Source of the DNA: CAYGDP01 sp964348665
Lineage (GTDB): Bacteria > Verrucomicrobiota > Verrucomicrobiia > Palsa-1439 > CAYGDP01
Direction: 5' to 3'
Assembly: GCA_964348665.1 (NCBI GenBank)
Contig: CAYGDP010000020.1
Coordinates: forward strand, 8,359 to 72,358
Length of the DNA stretch: 64,000 nucleotides
The notes under the pieces were generated by a model. That model had not been told where the DNA came from. It ran no database searches and worked only from the letters and a program-made list of their open reading frames with translations. Shown here piece after piece: positions 32,331-40,209 of this stretch (its first letter is position 1; every line of letters starts with the position of its first letter). A program made the translations under genes and the position numbers.

Positions 32331-33587
32331 TCAGCAAAAACTGCTCAACGCGCTCGCGTAACGTGAGACATCGAAAAACTGTCCCTCAACAAACCGGTGC
32401 GGCCTCAATCGCAACACCGCCGATCGTCCGTACGCGTGATCAATCACCCCAACGGCATACTCGACATCGGCAGCTTCTAGCTTGTTCGCGCGACTTGAAG
32501 CAACCGCGTTGACTTTGGCCGCCGCGTTTACCAAGGCAAACAAAGTGGCCAGACGTTTCAGTCCCACAAAGAAATTCGCGCCCTGAACCGATTCACCAAA
32601 AAATTGCAGTGTTCGCAATCGCCCTCGCGCGAACCGCCGCCAACATTCCCACACGGAAGGCGCGGACGGTTCCGTGAATCGCCTCTCGAACATTCCGGCT
32701 TGTCGCAAGGAGAGATTGGGATGTTCCGAGCCAAGATGGCGAAGATTTCCTCCACCAAATAGGATCGCCGTAAAATCGAACATCCGGCGAAGGCGACGGC
32801 GTGTTTGGCCGATCAACTCCTCGTCCCGACGAAGGTAATTCCCCAGCCAGAGACGAAAGAATAAGCGATCCATCGCTCCAAGCGATTTGGTTTGCGCCAG
32901 TTCTGCTCCAGCACGATGCCGAAACTTCTCCAGCAATGGCGGCAATATCTCTCGCATCGTTGCACGGTCATTTAGGAAATCTGTGCCAAGTTCCGCGAAA
33001 TGCCGCGCCGCCAGCAACAACGACAAACTCCCTACAGCCGGGTCTGTATCGTCTGAAAAAAAACCGGCAAACGATTCCGTCAGTTGAATCGCCGTGTCCG
33101 AATGCAGTCCGCCCAGAGCCGTGCCGCTCGATTCACCTACCAGCTCCATCTCTCTGGCCAGCTTGACGATTTGCTCGCGCTGGTCGGTCATCAACGGCCC
33201 TTTATTTTGTTGCGCAGCCAGGCAATCAAGGCGGATGCCGGCCGAGACAACTTTCGGCAGTACTCGCGATAATTGGTATGGAAACAAGCGGCAACCAAGC
33301 GGTTTGGCCGCGTGACCAAATCGCACTTCCAATCGGCAGAGCGTCGTTTCCGGATCGAGATAGATGCAGTCGCCGTTCTCTTTGTGAGCCAGATACGGTT
33401 GACCATCAATCATAGTCACCGGCTCGTGTCCGTCGGACACATGCGGGTCGCCCAGCCAATCGCGTTTCCGGAGTTCCCCGATTTCCTCGGTGCTCACGGC
33501 GACGTGCCAACGACGGCAGCATCGACCGCACTGGACACACCCAAACCGTTGCTCCGGGGAAACTCGGACATCGGGTTTGTTCGACAC
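32331..33587 (-). CDS. YkgJ-type cysteine cluster protein
   Basis: A 418-residue protein whose first 110 residues hold the cysteine cluster FGCVQCGRCCRRW, a CIYLD cysteine, TTLCRLE and GCRLFPYQ. This pattern is shared by YkgJ (UPF0153) and FliB-like lysine N-methylases and probably binds zinc or an Fe-S cluster. The remaining 300 residues are helical and unassigned, longer than simple YkgJ proteins. It is convergent with the Tat-exported protein gene. Confidence 0.8.
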   Translation of the reverse strand: MSNKPDVRVSPEQRFGCVQCGRCCRRWHVAVSTEEIGELRKRDWLGDPHVSDGHEPVTMIDGQPYLAHKENGDCIYLDPETTLCRLEVRFGHAAKPLGCRLFPYQLSRVLPKVVSAGIRLDCLAAQQNKGPLMTDQREQIVKLAREMELVGESSGTALGGLHSDTAIQLTESFAGFFSDDTDPAVGSLSLLLAARHFAELGTDFLNDRATMREILPPLLEKFRHRAGAELAQTKSLGAMDRLFFRLWLGNYLRRDEELIGQTRRRLRRMFDFTAILFGGGNLRHLGSEHPNLSLRQAGMFERRFTEPSAPSVWECWRRFARGRLRTLQFFGESVQGANFFVGLKRLATLFALVNAAAKVNAVASSRANKLEAADVEYAVGVIDHAYGRSAVLRLRPHRFVEGQFFDVSRYASALSSFC

Positions 33588-33655
33588 GACTCTACACTAA
33601 GCCAACATCGCCTCATTTCAAGCCAAGAGTGATTGCTGATGCGCCGGGAATCATT

Positions 33656-33684
33656 TTGACACTGAAAATCTTTTGGGATATAAG
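33656..33684 (+). promoter_or_regulatory. Near-consensus sigma-70 promoter for ppdK
   Basis: TTGACA (33656-33661), exactly 17 bases, then TATAAG (33679-33684): eleven of twelve consensus positions. The start would be near 33691, leaving about 18 bases of leader with AGGAAA before the ATG at 33709. Confidence 0.8.
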
Positions 33685-33708
33685 CATCGCCTCTTTGACA
33701 GGAAACCT

Positions 33709-36426
33709 ATGAAGAAAACCAAATACGTCTATTTTTTTGGCAATGGCAAAGCCGATGGCAATGGGAAGATGAAACCCCTCCTCGGCGGCAAAGGCGCGAA
33801 CCTTGCCGAGATGACCCGAATCGGTCTTCCCGTCCCTCCCGGATTCACCATCACGACCGAGGTCTGTACTTATTTTTACAATAATAAACGCACCTACCCC
33901 AAGTCGCTCCAAGCCGAAGTCGAAGCTGCCGTCGCGAAGATGGAGCAAATCGTCGGAACGAAATTCGGCGACAAGAGCGCGATGCCGTTGCTGGTCGCCG
34001 TCCGTTCTGGCGCGCGCGACTCGATGCCGGGAATGATGGATACGATCCTCAATCTCGGTCTCAATGACGACGCGGTAGTCGCGCTGGCCAAGGCGACGAA
34101 CAACGAGCGGTTCGCCTGGGATTGTTATCGCCGGTTCATCCAGATGTACGGCGACGTGGTGATGGGTGTGCAGAAAGCTCCGCACGAAGATCATGAGCCG
34201 TTCGAGACGGTCATCAGCAAATTGAAAGACGAACGCCATGGCAATCATGAGATCGAAGACACCAAACTCTCGACGAAAGACCTCAAGGAACTGGTCTCCC
34301 GATTCAAAGCGCTCATCAAGGATCGCACGGGCAAGGAATTTCCAAACGACCCATGGGCGCAGCTCAAGGGTGCCGTGGGCGCTGTGTTCGGGTCGTGGAT
34401 GAACGACCGCGCCATCGTCTATCGCCGCAAATACAATATCCCAACCGAGTGGGGCACTGCCGTCAATGTACAATCCATGGTGTTCGGCAATACGGGTGAG
34501 GAATCCGGCTCCGGTGTTGCCTTCACACGCGATCCCGCGAGCGGTGAAAAAGTTTTTTACGGTGAATTTCTCATGAACGCGCAGGGTGAAGACGTCGTCG
34601 CGGGCGTGCGAACCCCCGATCCCGTTGCCCTGCTCAAATCGAAACAACATTCGTCGTACGTCGAGTTGGAGCGCATCCGCAAAGTCCTCGAATCCCATTT
34701 CAAAGACATGCAGGATTTCGAGTTCACCATCCAAAACGGCAAAGTCTTCATGCTGCAGACGCGTAACGGCAAGCGCACAGGGTTGGCCGCAGTCCGGATC
34801 GCCTGTGAAATGGTGAAGGAAAAATTGATTGATTGGAAGACCGCCGTTAAACGTGTTCCCGCCGAGCAGCTCGAGCAGGTTCTAGCGCCCGTATTTGATC
34901 GTACCGCGCTGAAAAACACCAAAGTGATTGCCACGGGTTTGCCCGCGGGACCCGGCGCGGCCAGCGGCAGGATTTATTTCAACGCCGACCGAGCCGTCGA
35001 GGCAGCACGGAAAGGCGAAAAAGTATTGCTCGCCCGAATCGAAACCTCGCCGGAAGATTTGCGCGGCATGATCGCGGCGGAAGGCATTCTCACCGCACGC
35101 GGCGGCGTCAGCAGTCACGCAGCTCTTGTCGCCCGTCAGATGGGTAAAGTCTGCGTCTGTGGCGCTGCAAAACTCCACATTGATTATCACGACAAGACGC
35201 TCACGGTGGACGGGCAAGTTTTCAAGGAAGGCGATTTCGTCTCGATTGATGGCACCAGCGGCCATGTCTATGGCGGCCAACTCAAAACTGCGCCGAGTGA
35301 AGTAATCCAAGTGCTCGTTTCCAAGACGCTCAAACCAAGCGAGAGCCAGACCTATCAGTATTTTGCACAACTAATGAAATGGTGCAGCCAAGTCACACGC
35401 CTTAGCGTGCGAACCAACGCAGACAATCCCGAACAGACCGCCAACGCCGTCGCATTCGGCGCGTCGGGCATCGGATTGTGCCGCACCGAACATATGTTTT
35501 TCGAGGGCAATCGCATTGACGCGATGCGTGAAATGATTCTCGCCGAGAAAACCGAGGACCGCAAAAAAGCGCTTGCTAAACTTCTCCCTTATCAGCGCGA
35601 AGATTTCAGCGGCATGTTCCGCGAGCTGAAAGGATTGCCCGCGACGATCCGCTTCCTGGATCCGCCGTTGCACGAATTCCTGCCGCACGATCACGCTTCC
35701 CAGAACGAGCTGGCGGAAAAATTGGGCGTGAAGACCGAGAAAATCGCCAAGCGCGTCCACGAATTACACGAGTTCAACCCGATGCTAGGCCATCGCGGTT
35801 GCCGTCTTGGCATCGCCTACCCCGAAATCACCGAGATGCAGGCTCGGGCCGTATTTGAAGCCGCTGCGCAGGTGCAGAAGGAAGGCGTAAAAGTAAAACC
35901 CGAGATTATGATCCCGCTTGTCGGATTCAAGAAAGAACTCGATCTGCAAATCGAAGTCGTCCATAAAGCCGCCAAAGCCGTAATGGAAGAGAAAAAAGTA
36001 AAATTGAACTACCTCGTTGGCACGATGATTGAGGTCCCGCGCGGTGCGCTTACCGCCGATGAAATCGCCGAGAGCGCCCAGTTCTTCAGTTTCGGCACCA
36101 ACGACCTCACGCAAACCTGTCTCGGCATGAGCCGCGACGACAGCGGTTCGTTCCTGCCGCATTACGCAGAGCTGGAAATTGTGAAGAAAAATCCGTTCGC
36201 CACCATTGATCAGTCGGGCGCCGGCCAACTCATGCAAATCGCGCGTGATAAAGGCCGCAAGACCCGCCCCGACATCAAGCTCGGCATCTGCGGCGAGCAC
36301 GGCGGAGATCCCGAAAGCGTAAAATTCTGCCATCGCCTAGGCCTCACCTATGTGAGTTGCTCGCCCTTCCGCGTCCCCATCGCCAGATTGGCCGCCGCCC
36401 AAGCGGCGCTGGAAGATGGGAAGTAA
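33709..36426 (+). CDS. ppdK: Pyruvate, phosphate dikinase
   Basis: A 905-residue enzyme interconverting pyruvate/ATP/Pi with PEP/AMP/PPi. The order is N-terminal ATP-grasp domain (LLGGKGANLAEM, RSGARDSMPGMMDTILNLG), the phosphohistidine domain (ILTARGGVSSHAALVARQMG, catalytic His near residue 460) and the C-terminal PEP/pyruvate TIM barrel (FGTNDLTQ, GICGEHGGDP, Cys in YVSCSPFRVP). I start at ATG 33709 after AGGAAA; the frame extends 12 codons further but the promoter lies there. Full length and intact. Confidence 0.97.
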   Translation: MKKTKYVYFFGNGKADGNGKMKPLLGGKGANLAEMTRIGLPVPPGFTITTEVCTYFYNNKRTYPKSLQAEVEAAVAKMEQIVGTKFGDKSAMPLLVAVRSGARDSMPGMMDTILNLGLNDDAVVALAKATNNERFAWDCYRRFIQMYGDVVMGVQKAPHEDHEPFETVISKLKDERHGNHEIEDTKLSTKDLKELVSRFKALIKDRTGKEFPNDPWAQLKGAVGAVFGSWMNDRAIVYRRKYNIPTEWGTAVNVQSMVFGNTGEESGSGVAFTRDPASGEKVFYGEFLMNAQGEDVVAGVRTPDPVALLKSKQHSSYVELERIRKVLESHFKDMQDFEFTIQNGKVFMLQTRNGKRTGLAAVRIACEMVKEKLIDWKTAVKRVPAEQLEQVLAPVFDRTALKNTKVIATGLPAGPGAASGRIYFNADRAVEAARKGEKVLLARIETSPEDLRGMIAAEGILTARGGVSSHAALVARQMGKVCVCGAAKLHIDYHDKTLTVDGQVFKEGDFVSIDGTSGHVYGGQLKTAPSEVIQVLVSKTLKPSESQTYQYFAQLMKWCSQVTRLSVRTNADNPEQTANAVAFGASGIGLCRTEHMFFEGNRIDAMREMILAEKTEDRKKALAKLLPYQREDFSGMFRELKGLPATIRFLDPPLHEFLPHDHASQNELAEKLGVKTEKIAKRVHELHEFNPMLGHRGCRLGIAYPEITEMQARAVFEAAAQVQKEGVKVKPEIMIPLVGFKKELDLQIEVVHKAAKAVMEEKKVKLNYLVGTMIEVPRGALTADEIAESAQFFSFGTNDLTQTCLGMSRDDSGSFLPHYAELEIVKKNPFATIDQSGAGQLMQIARDKGRKTRPDIKLGICGEHGGDPESVKFCHRLGLTYVSCSPFRVPIARLAAAQAALEDGK

Positions 36427-36519
36427 ATCGGCAACTCGATCAATGGCTATTATTCGGCGAGAGAGAATTTTCCACCTGTGGTGGCGCTGCCACGTCATCG
36501 AGTAAATCGCGGCGCGCTT

Positions 36520-36957
36520 TTATGGATTCGACGGGGCGACGACAAAACCGGTGACAACCGGCGGTTGATATCCGAACATCATTTTGACTTGAAGAATTCT
36601 CCACTCGATATGATTGGTGATCATCTGGCGCGTCATCGGAACTCCAAACACCGCCGCAGCGATTACCACCGATAATCCTATCGCCCATGCCACGCGCCGC
36701 TGATATCGCGACACACCCACAGGACAATCTCCCGTCAACAGTGTGCCATCCCGGCGCAAATACATCCGGCCACAAAGTTTACCTTCTTTCGCACGCACTA
36801 ACGCGACTGCTTCATCCGCACCCATCGCCGACAGATTGAAAACATTCTTCTGACAATGCTGGCAAAACCGGATGCGATCGTCGCCTTTCATCTCCTCCCA
36901 GCGCGCGGGACAAGGCTTTGCGATCCGCACCTGATTCAATCTCTCTTCCGCATTCAT
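36520..36957 (-). CDS. Membrane protein with an N-terminal cysteine-rich domain (paralogue of next gene)
   Basis: A 145-residue protein beginning MNAEERLNQVRIAKPCPARW, then RFCQHCQKNVFNLSAMGADEA, EGKLCGRMYLRRDGTLLTGD and CPV, so four or five cysteines probably form a zinc site. A single membrane helix follows (about residues 90-110), then a short tail. Cytoplasmic ribbon plus exported tail is the likely topology. Function unknown. Start set at ATG 36957, where similarity to the neighbour begins. Confidence 0.7.
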   Translation of the reverse strand: MNAEERLNQVRIAKPCPARWEEMKGDDRIRFCQHCQKNVFNLSAMGADEAVALVRAKEGKLCGRMYLRRDGTLLTGDCPVGVSRYQRRVAWAIGLSVVIAAAVFGVPMTRQMITNHIEWRILQVKMMFGYQPPVVTGFVVAPSNP

Positions 36958-37018
36958 GATCCACGCTGATTCAGTCCTAGCAACCATACTCCCGCAACGA
37001 ACATAATCAAGCGTTGCT

Positions 37019-37594
37019 TTAGTTCTGCGTGGTCGGTGGCGGCGGGCAGACGACATCCCCCATCAATATGTTCGTGCCGGTTTGTGGCGGCGGAGGCATT
37101 GGTCCAATCTTACCCACCGCTACTTCTCCAAGAACGCGTATGGGCGGCGGCGGCGTGGGATATCCCAGCAAGGTCTTGACTCTCGCCACGGTCGTTTCGA
37201 CGGAATACGTGATCTTCGCGCGCAATTCCGCGACCGAGCGGCGCCCACTCGACGTTCCAAACGCGCAGCCTGCCACGAAGAGCATCACTGCCGCGGCAGA
37301 CGAAAGCGACATCGCAACGTTTCGCCTATACTTCGCAATTCCAACCGGACAATCGTTAGTCAGTAACGTGCCGTCGACGCGGAGATACATTCGAGCGCAG
37401 AGCTTGCCTTCTTTCTCGCGTACCAGCACGGCGGCATCGTCGGCTCCCATTGTCGAGAGATTGAACACATTCTTCTGGCAATGGGCGCAAAACCGGACGC
37501 GGTCGTTGCCCGACATCTCGTCCCACGACGCAGGACAAGGTTTGGCGATTCGAATTTTGTTGAGCCATTCTTCGGTAGTCACGGTTGTTTTCAT
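37019..37594 (-). CDS. Membrane protein with an N-terminal cysteine-rich domain and Pro-rich tail
   Basis: A 191-residue paralogue of the downstream gene: MKTTVTTEEWLNKIRIAKPC, RFCAHCQKNVFNLSTMGADD and EGKLCARMYLRVDGTLLTND match it nearly residue for residue. A helix near 98-113 (SSAAAVMLFVAGCAFG) could be a membrane segment or lipobox-like site. The tail is proline-rich (PTPPPPIRV, PMPPPP). The pair arose by tandem duplication with diverged C-termini. Function unknown. Confidence 0.75.
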   Translation of the reverse strand: MKTTVTTEEWLNKIRIAKPCPASWDEMSGNDRVRFCAHCQKNVFNLSTMGADDAAVLVREKEGKLCARMYLRVDGTLLTNDCPVGIAKYRRNVAMSLSSAAAVMLFVAGCAFGTSSGRRSVAELRAKITYSVETTVARVKTLLGYPTPPPPIRVLGEVAVGKIGPMPPPPQTGTNILMGDVVCPPPPTTQN

Positions 37595-37707
37595 GGCGAA
37601 TCAGACACGGGTTTGTGAAAGAAGTTCCGATTTTTCGTTGCCGCCACCCAAGTCAGCCTGCTACAATGTCCGCACAAGGAGCCGGCTTTGCCGTCAGCGT
37701 AATCATC

Positions 37708-38556
37708 ATGGCGTACGACCCACGAGAAAGCGATAGCAGTGTCAAAATCTACCTGCGCGAGATCGGGAAAATCTCCCTGCTCACTCGCCAGGAAGAGGTT
37801 GACCTCGCCAAGCTCATCAAAAAGGGCGGGCGAAACGGCGCCGCCGCCCGCACCAAGATGATCAAGGCCAATCTCCGCCTCGTCGTCAAAATCGCCCACG
37901 ACTACAGCGGCCTCGGTCTTCCCGTGCTAGATCTGATCAGCGAAGGCAACATCGGCTTGATGAAAGCCGTCGAACGATTCGATCCGCGCAAAGGTGGCAA
38001 GCTCTCCACCTACGCCGCGTGGTGGATCAAACAATCCATCAAACGCGCACTCGCGAATCAGTCCAAGACCATCCGGTTACCCGTTCATCTTGTTGATAAG
38101 ATTTCCAAAATGAAACGAGCCGCCATGAAGCTAAGCGAGAAACTCGGCCGTGAACCGAACGACGAAGAGTTGGCAAAAGCGCTCAAAACCACCGCCGCCA
38201 AAATCGCCCAACTCAAGACCATTAGCGTCCGCCCCGCGTCCCTCGACGCCCCCATCGGGCAAGACGAAACCACCGAGTTCGGCGAGATCATCGGCGATGA
38301 ATCCGCGCAAGACCCGTTCGAGATGCTGCGCGACAAGATGACCAAACAGGACGTTTCGTCCATGCTCGGCAAGCTCGACAAACGCGAGCAGGAGATCGTC
38401 AGGCTCCGCTTCGGGCTCGGCGGCGAGAAGGAAATGACATTGGAAGAAGTCGGCCGGTTTTTTCGCATCACCCGTGAGCGCGTCCGCCAAATCCAAAACA
38501 TCGCGCTCGATAAAATGCGCCGGATGATGGAAAAACAGGAAGCATTGCCCAAATGA
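37708..38556 (+). CDS. RNA polymerase sigma-70 factor, RpoD-like without region 1.1
   Basis: A sigma factor of about 282 residues with region 1.2 (SVKIYLREIGKISLLTRQEE), region 2 (NLRLVVKIAHDYSG, DLISEGNIGLMKAVERFDP, KLSTYAAWWIKQSIKRAL), region 3 and region 4 (MTLEEVGRFFRITRERVRQIQ). It lacks the acidic region 1.1, so it is probably a group 2 factor or a short primary factor. The start is uncertain between ATG 37708 and ATG 37666. Its stop overlaps apt. Confidence 0.9.
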   Translation: MAYDPRESDSSVKIYLREIGKISLLTRQEEVDLAKLIKKGGRNGAAARTKMIKANLRLVVKIAHDYSGLGLPVLDLISEGNIGLMKAVERFDPRKGGKLSTYAAWWIKQSIKRALANQSKTIRLPVHLVDKISKMKRAAMKLSEKLGREPNDEELAKALKTTAAKIAQLKTISVRPASLDAPIGQDETTEFGEIIGDESAQDPFEMLRDKMTKQDVSSMLGKLDKREQEIVRLRFGLGGEKEMTLEEVGRFFRITRERVRQIQNIALDKMRRMMEKQEALPK

Positions 38557-39101
38557 AATCCTCTACACGGATTGACCCCGATAAAAACGCTTCAATACGA
38601 CGCGCCATTCGCGACGTGCCCGATTTTCCAAAGAAAGGCATCATCTTCAAGGACATCACGCCCGTCCTGGGTGATCCGAAACTCTTTCGCGCTACCGTGG
38701 ACATTTTCGCGCACCGCCATGCAAAATCGAATCTCGACGCAATCGTCGCCATTGACGCCCGCGGATTTCTCTTTGGCGCGGCGCTCGCGTACGAACTCGG
38801 ACTCGGCATCGTTCCCGTCCGCAAAACCGGCAAGCTCCCCTATTCCGTCATAGAACATTCCTACGACCTCGAATACGGCAGCAACACGATCGCCATCCAC
38901 ACCGACGCACTCGAAAAAGGACAGCGAGTTCTGATTGTGGATGACCTCCTCGCCACCGGCGGCACAGCCCAGGCCGCGGCGCATTTGGTTGAGAAACTTG
39001 GCGCGAAAGTAGCAGAGCTGGATTTCGTGGTGGAACTCGGCTTCCTCAAAGGCCGCGAAAAACTCAAAGGCTGGTCGATCTTTGCGCCAATTGTGTACTA
39101 G
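38553..39101 (+). CDS. apt: Adenine phosphoribosyltransferase
   Basis: Salvages adenine to AMP with PRPP in the cytoplasm; 182 residues. Key parts are RDVPDFPKKGIIFKDITPVL, IDARGFLFGAALA, VRKTGKLPY and the PRPP loop VLIVDDLLATGGTAQAA. The ATG overlaps the sigma factor stop (ATGA), so the two are translationally coupled. mtnP, which releases adenine from methylthioadenosine, lies just downstream on the opposite strand, a functional link. Confidence 0.97.
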   Translation: MKSSTRIDPDKNASIRRAIRDVPDFPKKGIIFKDITPVLGDPKLFRATVDIFAHRHAKSNLDAIVAIDARGFLFGAALAYELGLGIVPVRKTGKLPYSVIEHSYDLEYGSNTIAIHTDALEKGQRVLIVDDLLATGGTAQAAAHLVEKLGAKVAELDFVVELGFLKGREKLKGWSIFAPIVY

Positions 39102-39103
39102 GA

Positions 39104-39168
39104 ACGATAAAATCGTTGAAACGTAGAGACGATAAAACGCGTACTCCCACCTTTTTAACGCCTTTACC
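39104..39168. repeat. Family A repeat between apt and mtnP
   Basis: AACGATAAAATCGTTGAAAC, then GATAAAACGCG and TTTTTAACGCCTTTACCG, fills the convergent spacer and runs over the mtnP stop codon, as the copy at 3926 does for fabD. Confidence 0.6.
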
Positions 39169-40057
39169 GTAAATACGGCTTCAGGATTGGCGCCAACGCC
39201 TTCTTCGTCTTTGCCGGCCACAACTTTTTATCCGTCACCAGCGACTCAGCAAGCGCGTGTTTACAGGAGCAATCCGAATGAATCGGCACTTTCCCAATCG
39301 CGCGTTGCACGATTTTCTTGGCCGTCTCGACGTTCTTAAGAAGTATTTGCACTACCATCTGCCCCGTCACCGGAGTCTCGCTCACATGCCAGCAGTCGTA
39401 ATCGGTGATCATTGCCATGCTCGCGTAACACATCTCCGCTTCCCTCGCCAACTTCGCCTCGCCCAGATTCGTCATCCCGATGATGTCAAATCCCATCTGC
39501 CGATACGCCCCGGACTCCGCCTTCGTCGAAAACATCGGCCCTTCCATGTTCACGTACGCGCCACCAAAATGAACCTTCGCCTCTTGCCCGCGTAAAACTT
39601 CCGTCGCGCACCCGCGCAAAGTTTCCCGCAGGATCTTACAGAGAGGCTCGGCGAACGACGTGTGCGCCACAATCCCCTTCCCAAAAAACGTATGTTCGAG
39701 TCCCTTCTTCGTCCGGTCAAAAAACTGATCGGGCAATACGATGTCCAACGGCCGATATTTCTCCTGCAAACTCCCGACCGCCGACACACTCAAAATCCAA
39801 CTCACCCCGAGCTTTTTCAGCGCCCAGATGTTGGCGCGATGATTCAGCTCGCCCGGCAAAATCCGGTGCCCGCGCGCGTGCCGCGGCAGAAACACCACGT
39901 CGCGCCCGCCGACCCCTTCGGCTCCGCTCAGGGCAAGTCGTCCGCACAAAAGCTGATCGCTCGGCTTACCGAACGGGGTGGTAACATTCACCCACTTTTT
40001 CGCCTCCAGACCTTCGATGTCGTAAAGACCGCTACCGCCAATGATTCCAATTTTCAT
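39164..40057 (-). CDS. mtnP: S-methyl-5'-thioadenosine phosphorylase
   Basis: Phosphorolyses methylthioadenosine to adenine and methylthioribose phosphate. MKIGIIGGSGLYDIEGL, FLPRHARGHRILPGELNHRA, VNMEGPMFSTKAES, GMTNLGEAKLAREAEMCYA and TDYDCWH are characteristic. Length of about 297 residues includes an in-frame repeat stretch LALSGAEGV (about 39909-39950) in a loop near residue 42, before VVFLPRH. ATG 40057 is preferred over a TTG at 40063. Convergent with apt, which uses its adenine product. Confidence 0.95.
   Translation of the reverse strand: MKIGIIGGSGLYDIEGLEAKKWVNVTTPFGKPSDQLLCGRLALSGAEGVGGRDVVFLPRHARGHRILPGELNHRANIWALKKLGVSWILSVSAVGSLQEKYRPLDIVLPDQFFDRTKKGLEHTFFGKGIVAHTSFAEPLCKILRETLRGCATEVLRGQEAKVHFGGAYVNMEGPMFSTKAESGAYRQMGFDIIGMTNLGEAKLAREAEMCYASMAMITDYDCWHVSETPVTGQMVVQILLKNVETAKKIVQRAIGKVPIHSDCSCKHALAESLVTDKKLWPAKTKKALAPILKPYLR
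39909..39950. repeat. Repeat (CCTTCGGCTCCGCTCAGGG type) inside mtnP
   Basis: CCTTCGGCTCCGCTCAGGGC is a partial palindrome of a kind widely dispersed in some bacterial genomes and read in frame as LSGAEGV-like peptides. Only one clear copy lies in this window. Confidence 0.45.
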
Positions 40058-40209
40058 GCGCAAGAGGATACGAGGTCATCGCCAAAAAGTAAAATGAAAG
40101 TTCGCGAAACAGCGCGTCCTACCGAACACGAATTCGCTCTGGCTCGACTTCGCTGGCAAACTCGTCGCGAAAAACTTTTTCCTGCGTGCCGGTGAGAAAA
40201 AGTGTTTAG

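Noticed and set aside
36460..36490. Terminator after ppdK from CCACC-TGT-GGTGG
   Set aside because: The stem is short and no T tract follows on the plus strand.
40094..40195. A 33-codon plus-strand frame (MKVRETARPTEHEF...) beside the helicase gene
   Set aside because: No ribosome-binding site, no recognised family and no continuation; it could be the stump of a gene cut by the helicase insert, but nothing in the sequence proves this.
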